Positions 56,619-64,000 of a stretch of DNA of 64,000 nucleotides are shown here, piece by piece. The notes beneath the pieces are model-generated. The model saw only the letters and a program-made list of their open reading frames with translations, had not been told where the DNA came from and did no database searches. The stretch is from Vibrio jasicida CAIM 1864 = LMG 25398 (GTDB taxonomy: Bacteria > Pseudomonadota > Gammaproteobacteria > Enterobacterales > Vibrionaceae). The DNA is taken from NCBI RefSeq assembly GCF_000400365.1, contig NZ_BAOG01000035.1, positions 1 to 64,000 on the forward strand, in the 5' to 3' direction. Positions within the stretch are counted from its first letter, which is position 1. Every line of letters starts with the position of its first letter. Position numbers and translations under genes: made by a program.

Positions 56619-57152
56619 TTAGCCTTCAAGCTCAGCTAGGCACATCTCTTCATAGATTTGCTTAACCCAGTTTTCGACACGTTCATCAGTCAATTCTGGT
56701 TGACGATCTTCGTCGATACATAGGCCAACAAACTGGCTATCGTCGCCTTCTGCAAGTGCTTTAGACGCTTCAAACTCGTAACTTTCAGTTGAAGTGTGGC
56801 CAAGGATAGTACCGCCTTTTGCTTCAACGATGTCACGAACTGTTCCCATCGCATCACAGAAGTACTCTGCGTAATCTTCTTGGTCACCACAACCAAAGAT
56901 AGCGACTAGCTTTGTTGAGAAGTCTACTTGCTCAAGCTCAGGGAAGAAATCATCCCAATCACATTGCGCTTCACCGTAGTACCACGTAGGGATACCTAGA
57001 AGAAGAAGATCAAAGTTATCAATGTCTTCTTTGCTGCTTTTTGCGATGTCTTGAACGTGAACTAGTTGTTTACCTAGTTGCTTTTGAATCATCTTTGCAA
57101 CGGCTTCAGTATTACCTGTGTCGCTACCGAAGAAGATACCTACACTTGCCAT
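56619..57152 (-). CDS. fldA: flavodoxin FldA
   Basis: An FMN electron carrier for radical SAM and other reductive enzymes. The 177 residues match long-chain flavodoxins. The FMN phosphate loop is GSDTGNTEAVA near residue 9, followed by GIPTWYYGEAQCDWDDF (60s loop) and FGCGDQEDYAEYFCDA (90s loop). It follows the DUF2788 gene by 48 bp, probably in one transcript. It is close to fur, as in E. coli, where both belong to the same regulatory neighbourhood. Confidence 0.96.
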   Translation of the reverse strand: MASVGIFFGSDTGNTEAVAKMIQKQLGKQLVHVQDIAKSSKEDIDNFDLLLLGIPTWYYGEAQCDWDDFFPELEQVDFSTKLVAIFGCGDQEDYAEYFCDAMGTVRDIVEAKGGTILGHTSTESYEFEASKALAEGDDSQFVGLCIDEDRQPELTDERVENWVKQIYEEMCLAELEG

Positions 57153-57200
57153 AGAGTCTATACCTTTACATTGTTTGTTACTGGCGATGGGGAGAAGAGC

Positions 57201-57422
57201 TTAACCAAGCCCTGTGCCTTCCCAACTGAGCTGAATCAGGCCTTTCGCGATGAAACCAGCGCAGCCAAGGAAAAGGACTAACCACACAATACGACGACCA
57301 TAAACAGGTACGTTACCTTGTTTTAGCACATCTTTTATTGCCATCCCGATGAAAAAGAAGATAGCAGCAAAAAGCAGATCGAGCCCAATCGACTCGAGCA
57401 TGTCCATATAGTCGTATAGCAT
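57201..57422 (-). CDS. DUF2788 small membrane protein
   Basis: A 73-residue protein with two hydrophobic helices (about residues 12-31 and 44-63) joined by a short basic loop (KDVLKQGNVPVYGRR). This layout is that of the DUF2788 family of gamma-proteobacteria, commonly next to fldA. Function is unknown. It lies between ybfF and fldA on the same strand. Confidence 0.8.
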   Translation of the reverse strand: MLYDYMDMLESIGLDLLFAAIFFFIGMAIKDVLKQGNVPVYGRRIVWLVLFLGCAGFIAKGLIQLSWEGTGLG

Positions 57423-57534
57423 TGTCGTCCTTCATGCCAAAAATTCTTGGGCGCACTATACCACTGTTAAACAGTAAAGTTAATGCACAACAAGAAGGGT
57501 TATTTCAATAATCTGGCGTTGTTTTTCGAATTTG

Positions 57535-58302
57535 TTAACTCGAAATATATTTCCTGATCACACGCATTACTTCAGCGGGTTTCTCTGCATGTAACCAGTG
57601 TCCGGTATTGGCGATAATGTGTGCTTTTGCGTTGTTAAACTGACGCTTAACAGCAGGCTGATGCTCAGGCATTAGGTAGTCTGAATCTCCACCTTTAACA
57701 AACAGAGTTGGAATATCTGTGGTAGCAATTTCTTGCCAGCCAATAATCTGATCATAATTGTTGAATAAGCTTGCGACATTAAAGCGCCAATCCATTTTGT
57801 CACCGTTCCTATACAGCGACTTCGACAAAAATTGTCTTACGCCGTCCATTTCAATGTGTTGAGCAAGAATATCCATGGTTTGTTGGCGATTACTTGGTTG
57901 TTCTTTGACTACCGCCTGTAGACCACGAAATACATTGTCGTGACGATTTGTGTTGTAGGCAACTGGTGCCATGTCTAAAACGATCAGCTGTTTTATTAAT
58001 TCAGGAGCGACATCTGCTAGTTTCATTGCAACCTTACCACCCATAGAGTGGCCGATTACTAACGCAGGCTCGATGTCGATATTGCGAAGTAAATCAGCAA
58101 CATCTTGCGCCATGACTTCATAGTTGTGTGTATCTGAATGGAAAGAGAGACCGTGATTTCGTAGATCAATGCTGATCACGGAATGATCTTGGACGAGGTC
58201 GCGAGCCAGTAAACCTAGATTACTGAAACTGCCAAACAATCCATGAATCAAAACAACCGTTTGGCCTTGGCCTTCCTGCTTATAGTTGAGTAATGCTGAC
58301 AT
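57535..58302 (-). CDS. ybfF: alpha/beta hydrolase YbfF
   Basis: A 255-residue esterase. The catalytic nucleophile elbow is GHSMGGK, with Ser at about residue 88. The oxyanion region is LIHGLFGSFSNLG near residue 19, and the catalytic His is in NTGHWLHAEKP near the C-terminus. E. coli YbfF hydrolyses acyl-CoA and short esters. It is divergent from seqA, as in E. coli. Confidence 0.93.
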   Translation of the reverse strand: MSALLNYKQEGQGQTVVLIHGLFGSFSNLGLLARDLVQDHSVISIDLRNHGLSFHSDTHNYEVMAQDVADLLRNIDIEPALVIGHSMGGKVAMKLADVAPELIKQLIVLDMAPVAYNTNRHDNVFRGLQAVVKEQPSNRQQTMDILAQHIEMDGVRQFLSKSLYRNGDKMDWRFNVASLFNNYDQIIGWQEIATTDIPTLFVKGGDSDYLMPEHQPAVKRQFNNAKAHIIANTGHWLHAEKPAEVMRVIRKYISS

Positions 58303-58394
58303 TTTATCTTATTCGTGATGGGTTTAACGTGGAGTATCCGCGAGGATCTCGTTATAATCCCCCAGAGTTTAAACATTGAGAATGTGAAAAGCGA

Positions 58395-58937
58395 ATGAAA
58401 ACAATTGAGGTTGATGAGGATCTATACCGTTACATTGCGGGTCAAACCAAGCATATCGGTGAAAGTGCCTCGGATATTTTACGACGCCTTTTGAACCTTG
58501 ATGGTCAGTTGCAGGAAGCCGTCGTTGCACCTGTAATCGAGCAGCCACAAGGGATTGTAGTAAGTAAAGATGCTGGTAAAACAGAATCAGTGGATACCGT
58601 AAAAGAGATGCGTTCTCTACTGATTTCTGATGAGTTTGCTGGCCTTAAGAAAGCGATTGATCGCTTCATGTTGGTTCTATCAACCTTACACACTTTAAAT
58701 CCAGAGAGCTTCTCTCAAGCAACGAAAGTAAAAGGGCGCAAGCGCGTTTACTTTGCTGATAATGAAGATACTCTGCTAGCAAACGGCAATACCACCAAGC
58801 CTAAAGCAATTCCTGGTACGCCATTTTGGGTAATCACTAATAACAACACCAGTCGCAAGCGACAGATGGTTGAGCAGGTGATGACTCATATGGAGTTCCA
58901 GCCTGACTTGATAGAGAAAGTAACAGGTTCAATCTAA
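58395..58937 (+). CDS. seqA: replication initiation regulator SeqA
   Basis: SeqA binds hemimethylated GATC pairs and sequesters new origins. The 180 residues begin MKTIEVDEDLYRYIAGQTKHI, the N-terminal multimerisation domain (about 1-45), and end with the DNA-binding domain (FWVITNNNTSRKRQMVEQVM, about 140-160). The presence of seqA implies Dam methylation in this organism. It is upstream of pgm with a terminator between them. Confidence 0.97.
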   Translation: MKTIEVDEDLYRYIAGQTKHIGESASDILRRLLNLDGQLQEAVVAPVIEQPQGIVVSKDAGKTESVDTVKEMRSLLISDEFAGLKKAIDRFMLVLSTLHTLNPESFSQATKVKGRKRVYFADNEDTLLANGNTTKPKAIPGTPFWVITNNNTSRKRQMVEQVMTHMEFQPDLIEKVTGSI

Positions 58938-58949
58938 GAAACCTGATAG

Positions 58950-58996
58950 AAGCCTCATAATGTGTAGCGTATAGCGGATATTATGAGGCTTTTTTG
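58950..58996 (+). terminator. terminator downstream of seqA
   Basis: The arms AGCCTCATAAT (58951-58961) and ATTATGAGGCT (58980-58990) have an 18-base loop and are followed by a T run. It stands 33 bp before the pgm start. Confidence 0.8.
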
Positions 58997-59029
58997 ATTT
59001 TATTTGTATTTAAAGAAAGGATGTCAAAC

Positions 59030-60676
59030 ATGGCTATGCACCCTCGTGCTGGGCAAAAAGCGCAGCAGGAAGATCTTCATAATATCCCAGCACTCGTTGC
59101 TAACTACTTCTTACTTCAACCTGATGCATCAAATGCAGAGCATAACGTTCAATTTGGTACTTCTGGTCACCGCGGTACCGCGGACAAGCACACCTTTAAC
59201 GAAAACCACATTTTAGCTATCGCTCAAGCGGTCGCAGAAGTTCGTGCTGAGCAAGGTACAACAGGTCCACTGTTTGTGGGCAAAGACACGCACGCGCTAT
59301 CTGAACCAGCGTTTTCAAGTGTGATTGAAGTATTGATTGCAAACGGTGTGACAGTGATTGTCCAGCAAGACAACGGCTACACGCCAACGCCTGGTATTTC
59401 ACACGCGATTCTGACTTATAACATCAAGCATGATGACAAAGCAGATGGCATCGTGATTACCCCATCTCATAACCCACCTCAAGACGGCGGCATCAAGTAC
59501 AACCCGACGCACGGTGGTCCAGCTGAAGCAGAGCTAACTCAGGCTATCGAAGATCGTGCAAACGCACTGATTGCTGAAGGTCTACAAGGCGTTAAACGCC
59601 TACCGTTAGCTGAAGCAAAAGCATCTGAGCTGTTTGTAGAGATGGATTTGGTGAAACCATACATCGACGATTTAGTGAACGTTATCGATATGGAAGCAAT
59701 CCAAAAAGCAAACTTGAAGATTGGTGTAGATCCATTAGGCGGCAGCGGCATCGATTACTGGCGTCAAATTGGTCAGGCATACAACCTGGACCTAACGCTA
59801 GTAAGTGAAGCGATTGATCCTTCTTTCCAATTCATGTCGCTAGATAAAGACGGCGTTGTACGTATGGACTGTTCTTCTCCTTACGCAATGGCGGGTCTAT
59901 TGGCGCTGAAAGATGAATACGATTTAGCATTTGGTAACGATCCTGACTACGACCGTCACGGTATCGTTACGCCAAAAGGTTTGATGAATCCGAACCACTT
60001 CTTAGCGGTTTGTATCGACTACCTATACCGTCACCGTGACGCGTGGGGTAAAGATGTCGCTGTTGGTAAAACGCTAGTTTCAAGCGCTCTGATTGACCGT
60101 GTTGTTGCGGATCTAGGTCGTGAGCTATGTGAAGTGCCTGTTGGCTTCAAATGGTTTGTGGACGGTCTGTACACTGGTAAGTTTGGCTTCGGCGGCGAAG
60201 AAAGTGCTGGTGCGTCTTTCCTTCGTAAAGATGGTACGCCATGGTCAACAGACAAAGATGGCATCTTGCTATGTCTTCTAGCGGCAGAGATCACTGCGGT
60301 AACGGGTAAGAACCCGCAAGATTACTATGAAGAGCTTGCGGCGAAGCACGGTGAGTCCAAGTATAACCGTATTCAAGCTGTAGCAAACGGTCCACAAAAA
60401 GACGTACTGAAGAAGTTGTCACCAGAAATGGTCGCGGCAGAAACACTAGCAGGTGACGTAATTACGGCTCGTCTAACACATGCTCCTGGTAACGGTGCTG
60501 CAATTGGTGGTCTTAAAGTAACGACAGCCAATGGCTGGTTCGCTGCTCGTCCATCAGGCACTGAAGACATCTACAAGATTTACTGTGAAAGCTTTAAAGG
60601 TGAAGAGCACCTAAAACAAATCGAAGCCGAAGCACAAGAAATCGTTAATCAAGTATTTGCAGCCGCTGGTTTGTAA
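59030..60676 (+). CDS. pgm: phosphoglucomutase
   Basis: Interconverts glucose 1- and 6-phosphate, which feeds UDP-glucose, the substrate of the cellulose synthase in this window. I start at 59030 ([16 protein letters not shown]), as this matches E. coli Pgm and has AAGG 9 bases upstream; the frame is open further upstream. The 548 residues carry the phospho-serine Ser146 in [11 protein letters not shown], the metal loop DPDYDRHG, the sugar loop [10 protein letters not shown] and the phosphate loop [12 protein letters not shown]. Confidence 0.97.
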   Translation: MAMHPRAGQKAQQEDLHNIPALVANYFLLQPDASNAEHNVQFGTSGHRGTADKHTFNENHILAIAQAVAEVRAEQGTTGPLFVGKDTHALSEPAFSSVIEVLIANGVTVIVQQDNGYTPTPGISHAILTYNIKHDDKADGIVITPSHNPPQDGGIKYNPTHGGPAEAELTQAIEDRANALIAEGLQGVKRLPLAEAKASELFVEMDLVKPYIDDLVNVIDMEAIQKANLKIGVDPLGGSGIDYWRQIGQAYNLDLTLVSEAIDPSFQFMSLDKDGVVRMDCSSPYAMAGLLALKDEYDLAFGNDPDYDRHGIVTPKGLMNPNHFLAVCIDYLYRHRDAWGKDVAVGKTLVSSALIDRVVADLGRELCEVPVGFKWFVDGLYTGKFGFGGEESAGASFLRKDGTPWSTDKDGILLCLLAAEITAVTGKNPQDYYEELAAKHGESKYNRIQAVANGPQKDVLKKLSPEMVAAETLAGDVITARLTHAPGNGAAIGGLKVTTANGWFAARPSGTEDIYKIYCESFKGEEHLKQIEAEAQEIVNQVFAAAGL

Positions 60677-60695
60677 TTCAAACGATTAAGGTTCG

Positions 60696-60725
60696 AAAGG
60701 GTCGACATTGCGTCGGCCCTTTTTG
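60696..60725 (+). terminator. terminator downstream of pgm
   Basis: The stem AAAGGGTCGAC/GTCGGCCCTTT contains one wobble pair, with loop ATTGC and five T's. Confidence 0.88.
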
Positions 60726-60730
60726 TTTGT

Positions 60731-60790
60731 GAAGAGGGTACGCTGCGCTTCGAGAGTCGGGAACGCTTCGCTCTAGGAATCGAGAGGTGC
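60731..60790 (+). repeat. degenerate dispersed repeat, copy A
   Basis: A 56-bp stretch (60731-60786) begins GAAGAG, has the core GAACGCTTCGCT (60761-60772) and ends GGAATCGAGAG. A 55-bp stretch in the opposite orientation at 62571-62625 has the same ends and core. It lies after the pgm terminator. The remaining sequence up to the DUF1853 gene stop shows nothing further. Confidence 0.5.
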
Positions 60791-60879
60791 TCGTTGAGAG
60801 TATAGCTGAAAGGTATTTTGATTAAGAAGGTGTTGACGGGACTTGTTCCTAGAAAAGCAAAATAAAATCGTTTCCCGTT

Positions 60880-61632
60880 TTAGTTCGGCCACGTATCAGG
60901 TACAACAAACCAAAATTGACCACTCTTTGTTTGAGCGTGAATAAACCTATCTGATGGTTTATCGATGGGTTCCAAGAACTCCTTATTGCCAATTGCCCAT
61001 AGTGGTTTGGAAAGAGCATATAAAGGTTCTTTGATCCCTTCCCATTGGCTTTGATAACACCAATTGCCGGATATTTGGCTTTGGTTTAGCTCGTAACCTA
61101 AACAGGTTGTAGGGGTTGGCTCGTCTGAAAAAGGATTTACATAGAGGCGACCTTGCATCAGCAAGTGTTCGCTCGGTACAACGTCTAACGGTAACTGCTG
61201 GTGGAACTCTTCTCTCTGGCTCATTTTTAGTTGGTGGGTAAGCATGCGATCGAGTTTCTTATGCAGTTGGTCATGTGCATTCGGGCCATACCAAATGCCT
61301 TCATTCAGTAAGTAAAATTTGATGGCCACTTCCCAATGCTCGTATTGTTTGGTTTCCTGATTCTCGAGGATCAAATCGACGGCGCCAATTGTGCGGCCAG
61401 CCGTGTCGTTGAGTTGAATCTCTTCAGCAACCAGTTCATATCGAGGCGAGCAAGTCAGTAGCTTGGTGCAAAGGTGTTGGTAAAGGAAGCCAAGTCGTGG
61501 ATTGCCATCGTAATCTTCATTGTCCGATAGAGGTGGTGTCAGAATGTCTTCGACGGTGACAAAGGGCGTTTGAAGTTTAAAAAGTGGTGGGGTGCTAGCA
61601 ATCCATTGATAGAAACGTTGTAGAGAATTCAT
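60880..61632 (-). CDS. DUF1853 family protein
   Basis: A 250-residue protein of the DUF1853 family, with no known function. The family core is seen in GNPRLGFLYQHLCTKLL, then GAVDLILENQETKQYEHWEV with AIKFYLL following, and the C-terminal half DVVPSEHLLMQGRLYVNPF. The D...E-V-A-I-K spacing in the middle loosely recalls a PD-(D/E)xK nuclease core, but this is a guess. It stands alone and is divergent from ybgI. Confidence 0.75.
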   Translation of the reverse strand: MNSLQRFYQWIASTPPLFKLQTPFVTVEDILTPPLSDNEDYDGNPRLGFLYQHLCTKLLTCSPRYELVAEEIQLNDTAGRTIGAVDLILENQETKQYEHWEVAIKFYLLNEGIWYGPNAHDQLHKKLDRMLTHQLKMSQREEFHQQLPLDVVPSEHLLMQGRLYVNPFSDEPTPTTCLGYELNQSQISGNWCYQSQWEGIKEPLYALSKPLWAIGNKEFLEPIDKPSDRFIHAQTKSGQFWFVVPDTWPN

Positions 61633-61764
61633 CCATTATCCTTGTTGTCGCAGGCAGAGCCTTTCTATTGTATCGAAATTTATTCTGGTTGGGGATGCCA
61701 CAACTAGCATCCTGATCGCGGTTCGATATACACTTTGTTTAAGCCACAAGTATTGGAAGTAACA

Positions 61765-62523
61765 ATGAATAATTTACAGCTGGAAAAGATCCTTAACGAG
61801 AAATTATCGCCGCAACTTATTAAAGACTACGCACCGAATGGAATGCAAGTTGAAGGCAAATCAGAAATCAAACGCATCGTGACAGGCGTAACGGCCTCAC
61901 AAGCATTGATCGATAAAGCCATCGAGTTAGAGGCTGATGCACTGCTTGTTCATCACGGATACTTTTGGAAAGGTGAACCAGAGCCAATTCGTGGTATGAA
62001 AGGAAAGCGTATCCGCAGTTTGATCAAAAGTGACATCAACCTTTACGGCTACCATTTACCGCTAGATATTCATCCTGAGTTGGGTAACAACGCAGAGTTG
62101 GCACGCTTGCTAGACATTGAAGTGGAAGGTGGCTTAGAAGGACACCCTCAATCTGTCGCTCTGTTTGGCCGCTTAAAACAAGCAATGACTGGCACTGATT
62201 TCACGAACAAAATCAATCACGTATTAAACCGTGAACCTTTGCATATCGCGCCTGACAATGCAGAAAAAATGATTGAGACAGTAGGTTGGTGTACCGGTGG
62301 TGGTCAAGACTTCATTGAGCTTGCTGCTCAACATGGATTAGATGCATTTATTTCGGGCGAGATCTCAGAACGTACGACTTACACCGCTCGTGAATTGGAT
62401 ATTCATTACTTCTCTGCAGGTCACCACGCAACCGAACGTTATGGCATTAAAGCGTTGGGTGAATGGTTAGCGCAAGAGCACGGGTTAGACGTCACGTTTA
62501 TCGATATTGATAATCCAGTATAA
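61765..62523 (+). CDS. ybgI: Nif3-family dinuclear metal protein YbgI
   Basis: A 252-residue Nif3-like protein, hexameric with a dinuclear metal site in relatives. I start at 61765 (MNNLQLEKILNEKLSP), since GGAAG lies 7 bases upstream and it matches the usual N-terminus. The frame is open 10 codons further upstream. Metal ligands: LLVHHGYFWKG (about residues 62-72), LPLDIHPELGNN, and FSAGHHATERYG at the end. The reaction is unsettled; GTP cyclohydrolase-like activity has been suggested for some members. Confidence 0.92.
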   Translation: MNNLQLEKILNEKLSPQLIKDYAPNGMQVEGKSEIKRIVTGVTASQALIDKAIELEADALLVHHGYFWKGEPEPIRGMKGKRIRSLIKSDINLYGYHLPLDIHPELGNNAELARLLDIEVEGGLEGHPQSVALFGRLKQAMTGTDFTNKINHVLNREPLHIAPDNAEKMIETVGWCTGGGQDFIELAAQHGLDAFISGEISERTTYTARELDIHYFSAGHHATERYGIKALGEWLAQEHGLDVTFIDIDNPV

Positions 62524-62570
62524 AAGGGACAGGCTTCGCCCTGTGAGATGCGAAAGTGTTAAGCAATTAT

Positions 62571-62625
62571 CTCTCGCATTCCGAAGCGAAGCGTTCTATG
62601 GGGCGTAGCTCGTTCTCGTCTCTTC
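62571..62625 (-). repeat. degenerate dispersed repeat, copy B (inverted)
   Basis: Read on the minus strand, this 55-bp stretch begins GAAGAG, contains GAACGCTTCGCT and ends GGAATGCGAGAG, the same order as copy A near 60731. Between core and left end the two copies differ a lot. Confidence 0.5.
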
Positions 62626-62659
62626 AAAAAAGAAAGGGTTGACGCTTTCACGTCAACCC
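62625..62659 (-). terminator. terminator downstream of gltA
   Basis: The perfect stem GGGTTGACG/CGTCAACCC has a 6-base loop and is followed in the minus direction by TTTCTTTTTT. It lies 87 bp after the gltA stop, so the heptamer array is inside the gltA transcript. Confidence 0.85.
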
Positions 62660-62670
62660 CAACACTTATC

Positions 62671-62740
62671 CGATTCTCGATTCTCGATTCTCGATTCTCG
62701 ATTCTCGATTCTCGATTCTCGATTCTCGATTCTCGATTCT
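62671..62740. repeat. perfect tandem heptamer, 10 copies of CGATTCT
   Basis: Exactly 70 bp of a 7-bp unit, CGATTCT on the plus strand (AGAATCG on the minus strand), with no mismatch. It begins 5 bp beyond the gltA stop and lies before the gltA terminator, so it is transcribed as part of the gltA 3' untranslated region. Perfect arrays of this length usually vary in copy number between strains. Confidence 0.97.
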
Positions 62741-62745
62741 AACGC

Positions 62746-64000
62746 CTACTCACGCTCGTGCAGTGGAGAGAACTCGCGTTGAGTTTCACCAGTGTATAGC
62801 TGACGAGGACGACCGATTCGGTTTAGTGGATCGCTGTGCATTTCGTTCCAGTGAGCAATCCAACCGATAGTACGAGAAATCGCGAAGATAACCGTAAACA
62901 TCGATACAGGAATACCGATTGCTTTTAGGATGATGCCTGAGTAGAAGTCTACGTTCGGGTATAGCTTCTTAGACACGAAGTATTCGTCAGAAAGAGCAAT
63001 ACGTTCAAGTTCCATTGCAACGTCTAGCAGTGGATCTTTGATGTTTAGCTCTTTTAGTACTTCGTGACATGTTTCACGCATTACCGTTGCACGTGGATCG
63101 TAGTTTTTGTAAACGCGGTGACCGAAGCCCATTAGACGGAATGGATCATCTTTGTCTTTTGCACGCTCTACGTACTCAGGGATGTTATCTACGCTTCCGA
63201 TCTCTTCAAGCATCTTCAGACATGCTTCGTTTGCACCACCGTGCGCAGGACCCCATAGAGAAGCAATACCTGCGGCAATACATGCGAACGGGTTCGCACC
63301 AGAAGAACCGGACAAACGAACCGTTGATGTCGATGCGTTTTGTTCGTGATCTGCGTGAAGTGTGAAGATCTTATCCATCGCACGAGCAACAACAGGGTTT
63401 ACTTCGTATTCTTCACATGGGTTTGCGTACATCATGTGTAGGAAGTTTTCTGCGTAGCTTAAGTCGTTACGAGGATAGATAAATGGCTGACCGATAGAGT
63501 ACTTGTAACACATCGCCGCCAATGTTGGCATTTTAGACAGCAGACGGTACGCCGCGATCTCACGGTGCTCGTCGTTGTTGATATCGAGTGAATCGTGGTA
63601 GAAGGCCGCTAGTGCACCAACCACACCACACATTACTGCCATTGGGTGTGCATCACGTCGGAAGCCATGGAAGAAGCTTGCGATTTGTTCATGCACCATC
63701 GTATGGCGAGTAACCGTTGTTTTGAATTGCTCGTATTGCTCACGGGTAGGGGCTTCACCATAAAGCAGGATGTAACATACTTCCAAGTAATCTGCGTTAT
63801 TGGCTAATTGATCAATCGGGTAGCCGCGGTGCAAAAGAATACCTTTGCCGCCGTCGATATACGTGATTGATGATTCACAAGATGCAGTGGCAAGAAAACC
63901 TGGGTCAAAAGTAAAGTAACCATTGGCTCCCAGTTTACGAACATCAATCACAGGTGTACCTAGCGTACCGTCCATAATTGGCAGTTCGATCGGCGCATGA
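62746..64000 (-). CDS. gltA: citrate synthase (5' end outside window)
   Basis: Condenses acetyl-CoA and oxaloacetate in the TCA cycle. The stop is at 62746. Toward the window end the frame is still open, reading [19 protein letters not shown] at its N-terminal side, so the true start lies outside. About 417 of roughly 428 residues are visible. Active-site motifs: [49 protein letters not shown] and [13 protein letters not shown]. The hexameric, NADH-sensitive type is typical of gamma-proteobacteria. The 3' region carries the heptamer array and the terminator. Confidence 0.97.
   Translation of the reverse strand, partial: HAPIELPIMDGTLGTPVIDVRKLGANGYFTFDPGFLATASCESSITYIDGGKGILLHRGYPIDQLANNADYLEVCYILLYGEAPTREQYEQFKTTVTRHTMVHEQIASFFHGFRRDAHPMAVMCGVVGALAAFYHDSLDINNDEHREIAAYRLLSKMPTLAAMCYKYSIGQPFIYPRNDLSYAENFLHMMYANPCEEYEVNPVVARAMDKIFTLHADHEQNASTSTVRLSGSSGANPFACIAAGIASLWGPAHGGANEACLKMLEEIGSVDNIPEYVERAKDKDDPFRLMGFGHRVYKNYDPRATVMRETCHEVLKELNIKDPLLDVAMELERIALSDEYFVSKKLYPNVDFYSGIILKAIGIPVSMFTVIFAISRTIGWIAHWNEMHSDPLNRIGRPRQLYTGETQREFSPLHERE

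Noticed and set aside
62671-62740. Heptamer array considered as a CRISPR-like array
   Set aside because: The units are contiguous 7-mers without spacers; it is a simple tandem repeat.

Overview
The window reads as chromosome 1 of a Vibrio. The evidence is toxRS next to htpG, a polar flagellin cluster beside crr-ptsI-ptsH, an OprD-type chitoporin, and moderate GC. Much of the gene order also matches Escherichia coli: ligA-zipA-cysZ-cysK-ptsHI-crr, htpG-adk-hemH, nagAC/nagE-glnS, and fur-fldA-ybfF-seqA-pgm with ybgI and gltA. The ToxR sequence suggests the Harveyi/parahaemolyticus clade, but I cannot name the species.

Layout. 1-1.7 kb: the 3' end of one flagellin gene and a complete, divergent second one. 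1.7-10 kb: the PTS phosphorelay (crr, ptsI, ptsH), cysteine synthesis (cysK, cysZ), the division protein ZipA and DNA ligase. 10-14 kb: a chitoporin, two unrecognised 60-residue secreted paralogues, and the NfeD/QmcA membrane pair. 14-29 kb: a complete type II cellulose locus as two divergent operons, bcsEFG and bcsRQABZC. It sits between nfeD-qmcA and cnoX-ybbO, gene pairs that are close neighbours in E. coli, so it looks like an insertion into an older cluster. BcsG keeps its catalytic residues, so the product is probably phosphoethanolamine cellulose, with c-di-GMP input through the BcsA PilZ domain and BcsE.

29-38 kb: cnoX, ybbO, yfcH, then a four-gene operon of two DUF1538 membrane proteins, a PII-like protein and a CBS-pair protein. 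This is the best candidate here for an undescribed system: a membrane transporter with two cytoplasmic sensors. A zinc-ribbon membrane protein, yfcE, a SelW-like protein, a TSUP permease and toxRS follow. 38-48 kb: htpG, adk (with a possible structured leader), hemH, a POT peptide transporter, rfaH, asnB and a CPA2 antiporter. 48-53 kb: N-acetylglucosamine uptake and control (nagC, nagA, nagE). NagE has no IIA domain and so should be fed by the IIA-Glc encoded by crr. With the chitoporin this gives a chitin-to-GlcNAc theme.

53-64 kb: glnS, an orphan type IV pilin, fur, a hotdog-fold protein, fldA, a DUF2788 protein, ybfF, seqA, pgm, a DUF1853 protein, ybgI and gltA (cut by the window end). 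The pgm-to-gltA stretch carries two inverted copies of a degenerate ~55-bp repeat and a perfect 10-copy heptamer array in the gltA 3' region.

No rRNA, tRNA, CRISPR array, insertion sequence or prophage was seen. All assignments come from reading the sequence and from remembered family features; no database search was run.
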